Source: Mycolicibacterium sp. P9-22 (lineage in GTDB: Bacteria; Actinomycetota; Actinomycetes; Mycobacteriales; Mycobacteriaceae). Taken from it: a DNA stretch of 64,000 bases. The notes beneath the pieces are model-generated. The model was not told the origin of the DNA, ran no database searches, and saw nothing but the letters and a program-made list of their open reading frames with translations. The position numbers and the translations under genes were made by a program. This document shows, one piece after another, positions 18,043 through 30,672 of this stretch (position 1 is the first letter of the stretch; each line of letters begins with the position of its first letter). The DNA is taken from assembly GCF_008329585.1 (NCBI RefSeq), contig NZ_NPKP01000003.1:62001-126000 (forward strand), in the 5' to 3' direction.

Positions 18043-19419
18043 ATGCGGCCCGGAAGATGGCGCCGATCCACCCACCTGGTGATCGGCCTGGTGGTACTCG
18101 TACTCGTGGCTGCCGTGGTCGGGGTGGCTGCGGTGGTCACCTCCACCCGTACCTCGGCGAACAAGGCGCTGCCCGAACAGCCCGCTGCCGTGGCGGCCGC
18201 GCCGGGTGTCCGCCCGCTCGGCGAGGCCACCGCCGAGCCGACGCAGAAGGGCCTGGCCGCCACGCTCGCCGCTGCGCTGGCCGACCCGAACCTGGGCATG
18301 CTGACCGGCCGGATCACCGACGCCGACGACGGCACCGAATTGTGGGAGCAGGGCGAGCGCATCCCCATGCAGCCGGCGTCGACGAACAAGGTGCTCACCA
18401 CCGCGGCCGCGCTGCTGACCCTGGACCGCGACGCGACGCTCACCACCCGGGTGGTCGCCGGTGACCGGCCCGGTGTGGTCGTGCTGCACGGCGGCGGGGA
18501 CCCGACGCTGTCGGCCGTGGCCGCCGACAAGCGCACCTGGTACAAAGGCGCGGCCCGGATCAGCGACCTGGCCGAACAGGTCAGAGAGAAGGGCACCCGG
18601 GTCACCGCGGTGCAGGTCGATCTCGGGGAGTACAGCGGGCCGACGATGGCGCCGGGCTGGGATCCGCTCGACATCGACGGCGGCGATATCGCCCCGATGG
18701 AATCGGTGATGCTCGACGGTGGCCGCACCCAGCCGGTCTCGCCGGAATCGCGGCGGTCGCGGACACCGGGCCTGGACGCCGGTCGCGCGCTGGCCGCCGC
18801 GCTCGGCGTGAACCCTGCCACCGTCACCGTGACGTCCATCTCGGCCGACGCCGAGGAACTCGCCGCGGTGCAGTCGCCCCCGCTCATCGAGCGGCTGCGC
18901 CAGATGATGAACGAGTCCGACAATGTGATGGCCGAGTCGATCGGCCGCGAGGTGGCCGCCGCGCTGAACCGTCCGCAGAGTTTCGACGGGGCGGTGCAGG
19001 CGGTGCTCGGCCAACTGCGTGGCGCCGGTGTGGACACGGCGAACGCGACCCTGCTGGACTCCAGCGGGCTGTCGGTGGACAACCGGCTCACCGCGCTCAC
19101 CCTGGACGGTGTCATCACTGCGGCGGTCGGTGCGGAACAGCCGCAGCTGCGCCCGCTGGTCGACCTGCTGCCGATCGCCGGCGGCAGTGGCACCCTGTCC
19201 AACCGGTACCTGGACACCGAGGAGGGCCGGGCGTCGGCGGGCTGGCTGCGCGCCAAGACGGGATCGCTGACCGGCACCAACTCACTGGCGGGCATCGTCA
19301 CCGATGCCGGCGGCCGGGTGCTGACCTTCGCGTTGATCTCCAACAATGCCGGGCCGACCGGGCGCACCTCGCTGGACGCGCTGGCCGCCAAACTTCGCTC
19401 CTGCGGATGCGGCGGATGA
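18043..19419 (+). CDS. dacB: D-alanyl-D-alanine carboxypeptidase/endopeptidase (PBP4 family, S13)
   Basis: Penicillin-binding enzyme that trims or cleaves peptidoglycan stem peptides in the cell wall, 458 aa. A membrane anchor spans about residues 12-32. All three serine-transpeptidase motifs are present: S113-T-N-K116, S292-D-N294 and K405-T-G407. The first gene of a four-gene run with the metalloprotease, tilS and hpt, as in other mycobacteria, and divergent from ppa. The start ATG looks leaderless. Its stop overlaps the next gene (ATGA). Confidence 0.93.
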   Translation: MRPGRWRRSTHLVIGLVVLVLVAAVVGVAAVVTSTRTSANKALPEQPAAVAAAPGVRPLGEATAEPTQKGLAATLAAALADPNLGMLTGRITDADDGTELWEQGERIPMQPASTNKVLTTAAALLTLDRDATLTTRVVAGDRPGVVVLHGGGDPTLSAVAADKRTWYKGAARISDLAEQVREKGTRVTAVQVDLGEYSGPTMAPGWDPLDIDGGDIAPMESVMLDGGRTQPVSPESRRSRTPGLDAGRALAAALGVNPATVTVTSISADAEELAAVQSPPLIERLRQMMNESDNVMAESIGREVAAALNRPQSFDGAVQAVLGQLRGAGVDTANATLLDSSGLSVDNRLTALTLDGVITAAVGAEQPQLRPLVDLLPIAGGSGTLSNRYLDTEEGRASAGWLRAKTGSLTGTNSLAGIVTDAGGRVLTFALISNNAGPTGRTSLDALAAKLRSCGCGG

Positions 19420-20465
19420 GTCCGACCGATATGAGCGGTGCGGTCGATTGGTCCTTCGCCGCCGAGATCGGTGCCAAGTTGAGCAGGCCCGGCCCGGCGA
19501 CCACCGATTACACGCGTGATCAGGCGATCACCCAGCTCTACGAGTCGGCCCGTACCGCCGAACTGCCGGTACGCGAGGTGACCCATCTCAACGAGGGCGC
19601 CGAGGTCCCCGAGGCCCGGGTCATCGACCGCAAGCAATGGGTGCGGGCGGCCACCCAGTCGATGCGGGTGATGACCGGCGGTGCCGAGCAGACGTCGAAG
19701 GGTCCGGCCGGTGCGCTGACGGCCAAGGCGACCGGCGCTCAGACCGGTGCCGTGCTGGCGTTCATCTCGTCGGGGATCTTGGGACAGTACGACCCGTTCG
19801 GTAATGACGGCGGGGAGCTGCTGCTGGTCTACCCGAATGTCATTGCGGTGGAACGGCAACTGCGGGTCAAGCCCGCCGACTTCCGGCTCTGGGTGTGCCT
19901 GCACGAGGTCACCCACCGGGTCCAGTTCCGCGCCAATCCCTGGCTGGCCGAACACATGTCGTCCTCGCTGGCGGTGCTCACCAAGGACGGCGGCGAACAG
20001 GTCGGCGACGTCGTCGGCAGGCTCGGCGCGTATGTCCGCGCCCAGCGCAGCGGCAAACCGGTCGACGCGAACTCGGCGGGCGTGCTCGGTCTACTGCGCG
20101 CCGTACAGGCCGAACCGCAGCGCGAGGCGCTGGACCGGCTGCTGGTGCTCGGCACCCTGCTGGAGGGACACGCCGAGCATGTGATGGATGCCGTCGGGCC
20201 CGCGGTGGTGCCGACGGTGGCGACCATCCGTCGTCGCTTCGACGAACGGCGGCAACGCAAACAGCCACCGCTGCAACGCATCATCCGTACCCTGCTGGGT
20301 TTCGATGCCAAGCTCAACCAGTACACCCGGGGCAAGGTCTTCGTCGACGACGTGGTGGCGCGGGTCGGGATGGACCGCTTCAACGTCATCTGGACCGATG
20401 CCGGCACCCTGCCCAGGCCTGAGGAGATCGAAGAACCGCAGCGATGGATCGATCGGGTCCTGTAG
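19416..20465 (+). CDS. Zinc-dependent metalloprotease family protein (DUF2342)
   Basis: Conserved actinobacterial protein of about 349 aa, once labelled coenzyme F420 biosynthesis-associated. It carries a zincin motif in LWVCLHEVTHRVQF (HEVTH at about residues 163-167) and a second conserved segment LLEGHAEHVMDAVG, whose Glu/His could give the third ligand. Substrate unknown. I use ATG 19416, which overlaps the dacB stop as ATGA; ATG 19407 is also in frame. The end overlaps tilS by 22 bases, so translation is probably coupled. The order dacB-DUF2342-tilS-hpt is widely conserved in actinobacteria. Confidence 0.88.
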   Translation: MSPTDMSGAVDWSFAAEIGAKLSRPGPATTDYTRDQAITQLYESARTAELPVREVTHLNEGAEVPEARVIDRKQWVRAATQSMRVMTGGAEQTSKGPAGALTAKATGAQTGAVLAFISSGILGQYDPFGNDGGELLLVYPNVIAVERQLRVKPADFRLWVCLHEVTHRVQFRANPWLAEHMSSSLAVLTKDGGEQVGDVVGRLGAYVRAQRSGKPVDANSAGVLGLLRAVQAEPQREALDRLLVLGTLLEGHAEHVMDAVGPAVVPTVATIRRRFDERRQRKQPPLQRIIRTLLGFDAKLNQYTRGKVFVDDVVARVGMDRFNVIWTDAGTLPRPEEIEEPQRWIDRVL

Positions 20466-21400
20466 CGCAGGTACGCGCGGTGGTCGCGGCGTTCGCCAAA
20501 GCCCATCTCGGCGACGGCGAGCGCTGGTGTGTGGGGCTCTCCGGCGGTGCGGACTCGCTGGCGCTCACGGCGGTGGCCGCCCGGTTGCGGCCCACCACGG
20601 CACTGATCGTGGACCACGGACTGCAGGCCGGCTCGGCGACCGTCGCCGAACGGGCCCGAGCGCAGGCGATCGCGCTGGGATGTGTTGACGCGCAGGTACT
20701 TCGGGTCGAAGTCGGCACAGCCGGGGGACCCGAGGCGGCGGCCCGGACGGCCCGCTACACGGCACTGCAGGCCGCCCGGGACGGCGCACCGGTGCTGCTG
20801 GCGCACACCCTCGACGATCAGGCCGAGACGGTGCTGCTGGGACTGGGGCGGGGTTCGGGCGCCCGGTCACTGGCCGGGATGCGGGCCCACGACGCGCCCT
20901 GGTGCCGTCCGCTGCTCGGCGTCCGCCGTGCGACGACGGTGGCGGTGTGCGCCGAACGGGGGTTGACGCCCTGGCACGATCCGCACAACACCGACCCGCG
21001 CTTCACCCGGGTCCGGCTGCGCACCGAGGTGCTGCCGCTGCTGGAACAGGTGCTCGGCGGCGGGGTGGCCGAGGCGCTGGCCCGCACCGCCGCCGCGCTA
21101 CGCGAGGACACCGAGGCCCTGGATGCCGCCGCCGCCGAGATCGGGTTCGCCGACGGCGGCCTGCCGATCGCGGACCTGCACGGCCTGTCCGCCGCCGTCC
21201 GGCGCCGTGTCATACGAGGCTGGCTGCTGGCCGGGGGAGCGTGTGATCTCACCGACGCCCAGATCCGCGCGGTCGACGTTCTGGTCACGGCCTGGCGGGG
21301 TCAGGGCGGTGTCGCGGTGCCCAGCGGGTTGACCCGCGAACGCCTGTTCGCGGCCCGCCGCGACGGCGCTCTGGTGCTCTACCGTCAGCCGGTCGGCTGA
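20444..21400 (+). CDS. tilS: tRNA(Ile)-lysidine synthase
   Basis: Modifies C34 of tRNA-Ile(CAU) to lysidine, changing both codon and charging identity; essential in most bacteria. It is 318 aa, the short form common in actinobacteria. The PP-loop ATP motif SGGADS is at residues 33-38, followed by VDHGLQAGS and the HTLDDQAET segment typical of TilS. The start lies within the end of the metalloprotease gene. The next gene, hpt, begins 19 bases after the stop from its own leaderless-type promoter. Confidence 0.95.
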   Translation: MDRSGPVAQVRAVVAAFAKAHLGDGERWCVGLSGGADSLALTAVAARLRPTTALIVDHGLQAGSATVAERARAQAIALGCVDAQVLRVEVGTAGGPEAAARTARYTALQAARDGAPVLLAHTLDDQAETVLLGLGRGSGARSLAGMRAHDAPWCRPLLGVRRATTVAVCAERGLTPWHDPHNTDPRFTRVRLRTEVLPLLEQVLGGGVAEALARTAAALREDTEALDAAAAEIGFADGGLPIADLHGLSAAVRRRVIRGWLLAGGACDLTDAQIRAVDVLVTAWRGQGGVAVPSGLTRERLFAARRDGALVLYRQPVG

Positions 21401-21407
21401 TCCCGGC

Positions 21408-21413
21408 TACGCT
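21408..21413 (+). promoter_or_regulatory. Predicted -10 element of hpt
   Basis: TACGCT matches TANNNT and ends 6 bases before GTG 21420, placing the transcription start on that codon. This argues for GTG 21420 rather than the GTG at 21414 as the hpt start, and for an internal promoter in the dacB operon. Confidence 0.42.
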
Positions 21414-21419
21414 GTGACG

Positions 21420-21989
21420 GTGACTGCGGAGTTGTATCCGGGCGATATCAAGTCGGTCTTGCTGTCCGAAGACCAGATCAAGGTCAAGACCGCCGAACTG
21501 GCGGAACAGATCGCCGCGGATTTCCGCGACGGCGGGCCCGATCAGGACCTGCTGCTGATCACTGTTCTCAAGGGCGCGGTGCTGTTCGTCACGGACCTGG
21601 CCCGGGCCATCCCGGTGCCCACCCAGCTGGAGTTCATGGCGGTCAGCTCGTACGGATCGTCGACATCCTCATCGGGTGTGGTGCGCATCCTCAAGGACCT
21701 GGACCGCGATATCAACGACCGCGATGTGCTGATCGTCGAGGACATCGTCGATTCCGGGCTCACGCTGTCCTGGCTGCTGCGTAACCTCGCGACGCGGCGC
21801 CCGCGGTCGCTGAAGGTGTGCACGCTGCTGCGTAAGCCCGATGCCGTCCGCGCCGATGTGGAGATCGAGTACGTCGGCTTCGACATCCCCAACGAGTTCG
21901 TGGTCGGATACGGCCTCGACTACGCCGAGCGCTACCGCGATCTTCCTTATATCGGCACGCTCGAGCCCAGGGTTTACGAAAACCCCTAG
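21420..21989 (+). CDS. hpt: Hypoxanthine(-guanine) phosphoribosyltransferase
   Basis: Purine salvage enzyme joining hypoxanthine or guanine to PRPP, 189 aa. The PRPP-binding loop [11 protein letters not shown] is intact, as are the flexible loop [11 protein letters not shown] and the C-terminal [21 protein letters not shown] prefer GTG 21420 (protein starts [10 protein letters not shown]) on promoter position; GTG 21414 adds two residues. The stop codon shares bases with the convergent SIMPL gene stop (21986-21989). Confidence 0.95.
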   Translation: MTAELYPGDIKSVLLSEDQIKVKTAELAEQIAADFRDGGPDQDLLLITVLKGAVLFVTDLARAIPVPTQLEFMAVSSYGSSTSSSGVVRILKDLDRDINDRDVLIVEDIVDSGLTLSWLLRNLATRRPRSLKVCTLLRKPDAVRADVEIEYVGFDIPNEFVVGYGLDYAERYRDLPYIGTLEPRVYENP

Positions 21990-22723
21990 GTCAGCTCCCA
22001 GACCACGGTCACCGAGAAACCCACGCTCTGCTCTCCGGGTGCCAGCGGCACCGAGTCGGCCATCGCCGAACGCGGCATCGGGACCGGCGGCGGAGGCTGG
22101 GTGCCGTCGGCCTCGGAGATCGAGACCACCTCACCCAGGTCCAGCCCGGACAGTTCGGCGTACTGCTGGGCGCGGTCCTTGGCGTCCTCGAAGGCGCGGG
22201 TGCGGGCATCGCGCACCAGTGCGGAGTCATCGGCGATCGAATAGTTCACCGAGTTGATCCGGGTGTTGTCCCCGCCGGTGGTGACGATCAGGGCCAGGAT
22301 GTCCGATGCCCGGGCGGCGTCGCGGATCTTCACGTCGATGGCATTGCTTGCCCGGTAGGAGGCGATGCTGGTGCCATCGGAGTTGTATTGCGGCTGCAGC
22401 GAAACCTGGGTGGTGCTGATGTCCTTCTGCTCGATCCCGGCGCCGGTCAGCGCGCCGATGACGGCCTCTTGACGCTGGCTGGTCTGGTTCAGCGCGCCGG
22501 TGACATCGGCCGCGATGGCCTCCATCGCCGCCGAGACGGTCAGCGTGTCCGGGGTGCCCTGCACCTCGCCGGATCCGACGACGGTGACCTGACGGGCGGC
22601 CGCGGGCTGGTCACCGGCCGGCGCGGGACCCGACTGCGCATCGCAGGCGCTCACCCCGACGGCGAGCGCCGCCGCAGCGAGAGCGAGACAGACACGGGCC
22701 GGCAATCGTCGCGCGAGTGGCAT
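21986..22723 (-). CDS. SIMPL domain lipoprotein (DUF541)
   Basis: Exported lipoprotein of 245 aa. ATG 22723 begins a signal peptide ending in VSAC, giving lipidated Cys27; upstream in-frame codons are not signal-like. The rest is a SIMPL/DUF541 domain (about residues 45-245), with the pattern [19 protein letters not shown] at its start. Relatives such as BP26/OMP28 form oligomeric channels or bind outer surfaces; the mycobacterial role is unknown. The gene is convergent with hpt and lies 17 bases from the next operon on the same strand. Confidence 0.86.
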   Translation of the reverse strand: MPLARRLPARVCLALAAAALAVGVSACDAQSGPAPAGDQPAAARQVTVVGSGEVQGTPDTLTVSAAMEAIAADVTGALNQTSQRQEAVIGALTGAGIEQKDISTTQVSLQPQYNSDGTSIASYRASNAIDVKIRDAARASDILALIVTTGGDNTRINSVNYSIADDSALVRDARTRAFEDAKDRAQQYAELSGLDLGEVVSISEADGTQPPPPVPMPRSAMADSVPLAPGEQSVGFSVTVVWELT

Positions 22724-22740
22724 GTTCGAACCATAGCGCC

Positions 22741-23757
22741 TCACGGCGTGACGACGATCTTGCAATGCCGTTCCGGATCGCTCAGATCTGCGAAGGCATC
22801 CGCCACCCCGTCCAGGCCTACCTCACCGGTCACCAGCGGCGCGACATCGATATCGCCCTCGGCGACGGCCCGCAGCGATTCCGCGAATTCCGATGGGTCA
22901 TAGCCGAATACGAAGTGCAGGCTGATCTGCTTGGCGCTGGCGTAGAAGGGATGCACGGTATCGGGCTGCATGCACACACCGGCCACCACCACCCGGGTGC
23001 CCGCCGGTGCGCGGCGCAGCACGTCGTCGATGACGCCCGGGGCGCCCACCGCCTCGAACACCACCGCGGGTGTGCTCCGATGGAACGGCGAACCCTGTGC
23101 GGGGTCGACGCTGACCTGGGCCCCGACCGTTTCAGCCAGCGCCCGTCGGGCGGGAGAGAAGTCCGCTGCCACAATGGTTTCCACGCCGCGATACTTCAGG
23201 GCGGCGATGATCGCGATGCCGATCGGGCCGCACCCGATGACCAGGGCGGACTCGCCGCGTTCGATCTTCGAGGTGTTGACGGCGTGCAGACCGACCGCCA
23301 TTGGCTCGGTCAGTGCGGCATGGCGGGCGTCCAGGCCGTTGGGCACCGGCAGCAGCAACGGGGCCGACAGCAGCATGCGCTCGGAGTAACCGCCGACGGT
23401 GGTGTTGCTGTAGACGATCATCTCCAGCCCGGCCGGTGTCAGCAGCACCGGGACCGAGGTGACCAGGGTGCCGGGGGCCGGCGCGTCGGTGCCCGGTCCG
23501 GCCTCCAGTACCTCGGCGCTGAACTCGTGGCCCATGTACACATCGGCGGACAGGTCGATACCGGCCAGGGTGTCCGGCATGCCCTCCATCTCCGCGCCCG
23601 CGGCCAGCATCTCACCACCGTGCGACGCGAAATGCAGGTCGGATCCGCAGATTCCGCACGCCTTCACCGCCACCAGCACCTGGCCGGGTCCGGGCACCGG
23701 TTCGGGTACGTCGTCACGCACCACCATCGCGCCGTCGCGCAGTACCGCGGTGCGCAT
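22741..23757 (-). CDS. Zinc-binding alcohol dehydrogenase family protein
   Basis: Medium-chain dehydrogenase/reductase, 338 aa. The catalytic zinc region is seen (CGICGSDLH and GHEFSAEV), and the NAD(P) site is GCGPIGIA in the second half. The four-cysteine loop that binds structural zinc in classic alcohol dehydrogenases is absent, as in several sugar or secondary-alcohol dehydrogenase subgroups. Substrate unknown. Last gene of a three-gene operon; its ATG overlaps the stop of the flavin oxidoreductase gene (ATGA). Confidence 0.87.
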   Translation of the reverse strand: MRTAVLRDGAMVVRDDVPEPVPGPGQVLVAVKACGICGSDLHFASHGGEMLAAGAEMEGMPDTLAGIDLSADVYMGHEFSAEVLEAGPGTDAPAPGTLVTSVPVLLTPAGLEMIVYSNTTVGGYSERMLLSAPLLLPVPNGLDARHAALTEPMAVGLHAVNTSKIERGESALVIGCGPIGIAIIAALKYRGVETIVAADFSPARRALAETVGAQVSVDPAQGSPFHRSTPAVVFEAVGAPGVIDDVLRRAPAGTRVVVAGVCMQPDTVHPFYASAKQISLHFVFGYDPSEFAESLRAVAEGDIDVAPLVTGEVGLDGVADAFADLSDPERHCKIVVTP

Positions 23758-24935
23758 CAGCTCTTCTCCCCGGCATGCTCGGTGATGGCGTTGACGATGG
23801 CCTGCCCGGCGCGCCCGAGCAGCTGGTCGCGCATGCCCTTGGCCCAGTCGTGGGATGCGCGCGGCGCGGTCAGCTGTCCCTTGAAGTGCGGTATGACCTC
23901 CCGGGCGAACAGCTCATAGGAGTGGTAGGTGGCTGTCGGTGACGCCCAGTCGTGCCCGAGCAGCAGGAACTTGCCGAACCCACCGGAACGGTCCAGTAGG
24001 TCCTGGATGTAGGCGATGGCCTCCCCGGTGGTGCCGATGCAGCAATTGCCCTTGGCCGCATAGTCTTCGACGAACTGCCGGGCATCGCCCTGGCCTCCGT
24101 CGGCCGAGTTGGACAGCGGCACGAACCCGGCGGCGCCGAAGTAGTTCGCGAAATCCTGCAGCCCGTAGGTGCAATCCGCGATGGCCTGCTCCTTGGTGTC
24201 GGCGACGTGCACGATGCCCAGTACCCGCCAGTCCTTTCGGTCAGGGGCCTCGCGCCCGGACTTCTGCGCCTGCTCGGTCACCATGTCCCAGGTCGTCTCC
24301 ACGGCCGCGACCCCACCGGGCACCGACATCGACAGCGACAGCAGCGAGGTGCCGAGCTGGCCGGCCAGTCGCGGACCGGACGGCGAAACCATTGCCGCAG
24401 TGGATATTTCCGGGTATGGCCAGGTGTAGGGGCGGACGTGCAGCGCCGCGTCACGCAGGGTGAACCAGTCGGTCTGCCTGTCGATCCGTTCCTCGGGGCC
24501 CGCCCGGAACAGCGCCAGGATGGCCTCCAGCGACTCCTGCATCATCCGGCGCTGCTCGACGGGGTCGATGCCCATCATGTAGGCATCCGAGGGCAACGCC
24601 CCCGGTCCGGTGCCGAACATGACCCGGCCCCTGGTCAGGTGATCGAGCAGCACCCAGCGGTCGGCGACCATCAGCGGGTGGTGATACGGCAGCGACACCA
24701 CGCCGGTGCCGAGGCGGATGTGCCGGGTGCGTTCGGCCGCCGCGGCGATGAACACCTCGGGGCAGGCGATGAGTTCATAACCGCCGGAATGGTGTTCGCC
24801 GAACCAGGCTTCGTCGTAGCCCAGCCGGTCGAGGGCCTCCACCCGGTCCATGTCGTACTGCAGCGCGAGGGTGGGGGACTGTCCGGTCGGATGGAACGGG
24901 GTGATGAAGACACCGAAGTCCAGCGGCGCGTTCAC
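23757..24935 (-). CDS. LLM class flavin-dependent oxidoreductase
   Basis: Luciferase-like monooxygenase, 392 aa, using reduced flavin (FMN or F420). GTG 24935 overlaps the upstream hydrolase stop as GTGA, and the protein starts NAPLDFGVFITPFHPTGQ. Family landmarks: DEAWFGEHH, RLGTGVVSLPYHHP and GRVMFGTGPGALPSDA. It belongs with long-chain LLM enzymes acting on terpenes, limonene or similar hydrophobic compounds, but the substrate is not readable. The middle gene of a hydrolase-monooxygenase-dehydrogenase operon, which suggests stepwise oxidation of one compound class. Confidence 0.9.
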   Translation of the reverse strand: MNAPLDFGVFITPFHPTGQSPTLALQYDMDRVEALDRLGYDEAWFGEHHSGGYELIACPEVFIAAAAERTRHIRLGTGVVSLPYHHPLMVADRWVLLDHLTRGRVMFGTGPGALPSDAYMMGIDPVEQRRMMQESLEAILALFRAGPEERIDRQTDWFTLRDAALHVRPYTWPYPEISTAAMVSPSGPRLAGQLGTSLLSLSMSVPGGVAAVETTWDMVTEQAQKSGREAPDRKDWRVLGIVHVADTKEQAIADCTYGLQDFANYFGAAGFVPLSNSADGGQGDARQFVEDYAAKGNCCIGTTGEAIAYIQDLLDRSGGFGKFLLLGHDWASPTATYHSYELFAREVIPHFKGQLTAPRASHDWAKGMRDQLLGRAGQAIVNAITEHAGEKS

Positions 24936-25891
24936 TTCAGATCCAATTCGCCGAGGAACTCCAGCAGCACCGCATTGACCTCGTCGGGTCGTTCCTGCTG
25001 CAACCAATGCCCGGCTCCGTCGAGCAGCACTTCGCGGTATCCGCCGGTGGCGACCTCGGTGACCCGGTCGCGCGGGGTGAACCCGAGCACCGGGTCGGCG
25101 CTGCCGGCGAGGAAGAGCAGCGGCACGGTGATGGTGTGCGCGGCCAGCCCGCCCGCGGCCGGATCGGTGAGTTCCCAGTTGCGGTCGAAATTGCGGTACC
25201 AGTTCAGCGGTCCGGTGAAGCCGGTCACCTCGAACGCCCGCACGTACTCGTCGAACTCTTCGGTGCTCAGCCAGTCCGGCAGCGGTGGCAACGGCTGCTC
25301 GGCCATCTCGTCGACGGGCCCGCCGAAGCCCTCCAGCGCCACCATCCGCTGCAGCGAGGCACGTACGTCGGCGTTCAAGGCGGCGTCGGCCACGCCCGGC
25401 TCCTGGAAGTACAGGATGTAGAAGAAGTTGTCGCCGACGATGTGCCGCCAGATCTGGGTGGGCGGGGCCGAGGCCCGCGGAATCGGTGGGACGCTCAGCG
25501 CCGCCACGGCGCTCACCCGGTCGGGGTAATACAGCGGGAAGGTGGTGGCCACCGGGGAGCCCCAGTCGTGTCCGACGAGCACGGCACGTTGCGCGCCCAC
25601 GTCGTCGAGCAGACCGGCGATATCGGCGGTCAGCTCGGCGATGTTGTAGTCCTCGATCGCCTCCGGCCGCGAGGACCCGCCGTATCCGCGCTGATCGGGG
25701 GCGAGAACGTGATACCCCGCCGCGGCCAGGGCCGGTATCTGGTGGCGCCACGAATGGGCCAGTTCGGGAAAGCCGTGGGCCAGCACGACGACCGGATTGC
25801 CGGGCTCACCGGCCTCGGTCACCCGCAACGTCACGCCATTGGTATCTACTAACCGGCTGGTCGGTGTGATCACGATCTCAGCCAAGCACAC
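24932..25891 (-). CDS. Alpha/beta hydrolase, epoxide hydrolase-like
   Basis: Alpha/beta-fold hydrolase of 319 aa. The nucleophile sits in GHDWGS, so it is an aspartate, as in epoxide hydrolases and haloalkane dehalogenases rather than serine esterases. The oxyanion motif HGFPELAHSW and the catalytic His in GAGHWLQQE are present, with RGYGGSSRP between. GTG 25891 is the longest start; a GTG six codons later is possible. First gene of the operon. Together with the monooxygenase and dehydrogenase it could open an epoxide formed by the LLM enzyme; that scheme is inference. Confidence 0.88.
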   Translation of the reverse strand: MCLAEIVITPTSRLVDTNGVTLRVTEAGEPGNPVVVLAHGFPELAHSWRHQIPALAAAGYHVLAPDQRGYGGSSRPEAIEDYNIAELTADIAGLLDDVGAQRAVLVGHDWGSPVATTFPLYYPDRVSAVAALSVPPIPRASAPPTQIWRHIVGDNFFYILYFQEPGVADAALNADVRASLQRMVALEGFGGPVDEMAEQPLPPLPDWLSTEEFDEYVRAFEVTGFTGPLNWYRNFDRNWELTDPAAGGLAAHTITVPLLFLAGSADPVLGFTPRDRVTEVATGGYREVLLDGAGHWLQQERPDEVNAVLLEFLGELDLK

Positions 25892-26019
25892 GGGGTCCGC
25901 GGGGGCGAGGAAGCCGGGCAGGGAACTTCTGATCGTTGGTCAAGCGGTAGCCTTGAGTTTTCCAACTGCGCTTATCGGAAGGACCGGGCCGGCCGCACCC
26001 GTGTAGGCCGGAGATATCG

Positions 26020-28317
<2,298 letters not shown>

Positions 28318-28333
28318 ACAGAACGGAGCGTCG

Positions 28334-28951
28334 ATGACGACGTCGGAGAACGACCTCGCTGGAGCGGTCGCCTTCACCCCTGCCAACTTCGACCAGGAAC
28401 GCGCGGAGGCGGCGGTCCGCGAACTGCTGATCGCGGTGGGTGAGGATCCCGACCGCCACGGTCTGGTGGACACTCCGGCGCGGGTGGCGCGGGCGTACCG
28501 GGAGATCTTCGGCGGCCTGTACACCGATCCCGACACGGTGCTCAACACCACCTTCGACGAGCAGCACGACGAGCTGGTGCTGATCAAGTCGATCCCGATG
28601 TACTCCACCTGTGAGCACCACCTGGTGTCCTTCCACGGGGTGGCCCACGTCGGGTACATCCCCGGGTTGGACGGCCGGGTCACCGGCCTGTCGAAGATCG
28701 CCCGGCTCGTCGATCTGTACGCGAAGCGGCCACAGGTTCAGGAGCGGCTGACCGCGCAGATCGCCGATGCCCTGATGCGCAAGCTGGACCCGCGCGGTGT
28801 GATCGTCGTGGTGGAGGCCGAGCACCTGTGCATGGCCATGCGCGGCGTGCGCAAGCCGGGCGCGGTCACCACCACCTCGGCGGTGCGTGGACAGTTCAAG
28901 ACCGACAAGGCATCACGGTCCGAGGCGCTGGAACTGATTCTCCGGAAGTGA
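28334..28951 (+). CDS. folE: GTP cyclohydrolase I
   Basis: Converts GTP to 7,8-dihydroneopterin triphosphate, the first step of folate synthesis, 205 aa. Zinc ligands are in STCEHH and [11 protein letters not shown]; the GYIPG and TTSAVRG segments of the active site are intact. ATG 28334 has GGAG 6 bases upstream. An in-frame GTG at 28310 would overlap the ftsH stop but lacks a ribosome binding site. The stop overlaps the folP start as GTGA. Confidence 0.97.
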   Translation: MTTSENDLAGAVAFTPANFDQERAEAAVRELLIAVGEDPDRHGLVDTPARVARAYREIFGGLYTDPDTVLNTTFDEQHDELVLIKSIPMYSTCEHHLVSFHGVAHVGYIPGLDGRVTGLSKIARLVDLYAKRPQVQERLTAQIADALMRKLDPRGVIVVVEAEHLCMAMRGVRKPGAVTTTSAVRGQFKTDKASRSEALELILRK

Positions 28952-29775
28952 CCGTGCCGGTGGTGATGGGTGTCGTCAACGTCACCGAGGATTCGTTCTC
29001 CGACGGCGGCCTCTTCCTCGACCGTGACCGTGCCGTCGAACGTGCCATGGCACTGGTCGCCGCCGGTGCCGCGATCATCGACGTGGGCGGCGAATCGACG
29101 CGACCGGGTGCCACCCGGGTCGCCCCCGAACTCGAGAGCTCGCGGGTACTGCCCGTCATCCGGGATCTGGCCGCCGAGGGTGTCGCCGTCAGCATCGACA
29201 CCATGCACTCCTCGGTGGCCGCCGCCGCACTGGAGAACGGCGCGCAGATCGTCAACGACGTTTCCGGCGGGCGAGCCGATCCGAATATGGCCGCCGTGCT
29301 GGCCGACGCGAAAGTGCCGTGGGTGCTGATGCATTGGCGATCCGTACGCGCCGGCGCCCCGCATGAGGTGCCCGTCTACGCCGATGTGGTCAGCGAGGTG
29401 CGCGAGGACCTGTTACGCAGTGTCGACGACGCCATCGCGGCAGGCGTCGACCCGGCGAAGGTGATCATCGATCCCGGCCTGGGTTTCGCCAAGACCGCCC
29501 AACACAACTGGGAACTGCTGCACGCACTGCCGACATTCGTGGCGACCGGATTCCCGGTCCTGGTCGGGGCGTCGCGCAAGCGATTCCTCGGCGCGCTGCT
29601 CCAAGGGCCCGACGGGGTGATGCGTCCGGCGGACGGCCGCGAGACGGCGACCGCGGTGATCTCCGCGTTGTCCGGGCTCAACGGCGCGTGGGGGGTTCGG
29701 GTACACGACGTGCAGGCATCCGTCGATGCGCTCAAGGTTGTGCAGGCGTGGACCAGTGGAGGAAAACATGGCTGA
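28948..29775 (+). CDS. folP: Dihydropteroate synthase
   Basis: Condenses pterin pyrophosphate with p-aminobenzoate, the sulfonamide target, 275 aa. Signatures are [16 protein letters not shown] at the N-terminus, [11 protein letters not shown] (pterin and phosphate loops), IVNDVSGG and the C-terminal [12 protein letters not shown] 28948 overlaps the folE stop (GTGA); longer in-frame starts lie within folE. The end overlaps folB by 8 bases. It is the catalytically complete FolP1 type by motif. Confidence 0.97.
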   Translation: MTVPVVMGVVNVTEDSFSDGGLFLDRDRAVERAMALVAAGAAIIDVGGESTRPGATRVAPELESSRVLPVIRDLAAEGVAVSIDTMHSSVAAAALENGAQIVNDVSGGRADPNMAAVLADAKVPWVLMHWRSVRAGAPHEVPVYADVVSEVREDLLRSVDDAIAAGVDPAKVIIDPGLGFAKTAQHNWELLHALPTFVATGFPVLVGASRKRFLGALLQGPDGVMRPADGRETATAVISALSGLNGAWGVRVHDVQASVDALKVVQAWTSGGKHG

Positions 29776-30148
29776 TCGAATCGAACTGCGCGGGTTGACC
29801 GTTCGCGGCAACCACGGCGTCTTCGAGCATGAGCGCCGCGACGGCCAAGACTTCGTCATCGATGTGACGGTGTGGATCGATCTGGACGCCGCCGCCGCGA
29901 CCGACGACCTCGGCGACACCCTTGATTACGGAACCCTGGCGCAGCGGGCGGCCGCGATCGTCGCGGGCCCACCGCGCAACCTGATCGAGACGGTGTCCGC
30001 CGAGATCGCCGAGGATGTGATGACCGACGAGCGGGTGCATGCCGTCGAGGTGGTCGTGCACAAGCCCAGCGCGCCGATCCCGCTGACCTTCTCCGATGTC
30101 GCGGTGGTGGCTCGCCGGTCCCGGCGCGGCAGGACTCTGGCGCCATGA
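29768..30148 (+). CDS. folB: Dihydroneopterin aldolase
   Basis: Splits dihydroneopterin to 6-hydroxymethyl-dihydropterin and glycolaldehyde, 126 aa. It begins [20 protein letters not shown]; the GxHG-type motif, the DTLDYG segment and the final [17 protein letters not shown] strand are typical. ATG 29768 follows GGAGGA. It overlaps folP upstream (8 bases) and folK downstream (ATGA). Confidence 0.96.
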   Translation: MADRIELRGLTVRGNHGVFEHERRDGQDFVIDVTVWIDLDAAAATDDLGDTLDYGTLAQRAAAIVAGPPRNLIETVSAEIAEDVMTDERVHAVEVVVHKPSAPIPLTFSDVAVVARRSRRGRTLAP

Positions 30149-30672
30149 GCACCGCGGTGCTGTCCATCGGGTCGAACCTGGGTGACCGGCTGGCGCATCT
30201 GCAATCGGTGGTCGACGGGATGGCGGCGCTGGGCAGCCGGATCGTGGCGGTCTCGCCTGTTTACGAGACCGACGCGTGGGGTGGCGTCGAACAGGGCGCC
30301 TTCCTCAACGCGGTGGTGATCGTCGACGATCCGGCCTGCGACGGCCACGGCTGGCTGCGGCGCGGTCAGCAGTTGGAGTCCGCGGCCGGCCGGGTGCGCG
30401 AGGTGCATTGGGGCCCACGGACCCTCGACGTCGATATCGTCTCGTGTCGCGACGGGTTCGCCGAATTGCGTTCCCAGGACGCCGAACTGACCCTGCCGCA
30501 CCCCTTGGCCCATCAGCGCGCGTTCGTGCTGGTGCCGTGGCTGGCCGCCGATGCCGACGCCGAGCTGTCCGGCACGCCGGTGGCCGAACTGCTGGCCGGC
30601 ATCGGTGACGGGGAGCGCGCCGGAGTGCGGCTCACCACTCTGGGTCTGGACCGCCCCGGAAACCGATCCTGA
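30145..30672 (+). CDS. folK: 2-amino-4-hydroxy-6-hydroxymethyldihydropteridine pyrophosphokinase
   Basis: Transfers pyrophosphate from ATP to the pterin to make the FolP substrate, 175 aa. The starting SIGSNLGDR loop, [11 protein letters not shown] and the [16 protein letters not shown] block (Mg/ATP binding, D-x-D) are intact, followed by [19 protein letters not shown] overlaps the folB stop (ATGA) and its own stop overlaps the next start (TGATG). Confidence 0.96.
   Translation: MSTAVLSIGSNLGDRLAHLQSVVDGMAALGSRIVAVSPVYETDAWGGVEQGAFLNAVVIVDDPACDGHGWLRRGQQLESAAGRVREVHWGPRTLDVDIVSCRDGFAELRSQDAELTLPHPLAHQRAFVLVPWLAADADAELSGTPVAELLAGIGDGERAGVRLTTLGLDRPGNRS

Noticed and set aside
18018..19955. 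A 645-codon minus-strand frame opposite dacB
   Set aside because: Ser/Ala/Arg-rich shadow sequence with no domain; dacB has all three penicillin-binding motifs.
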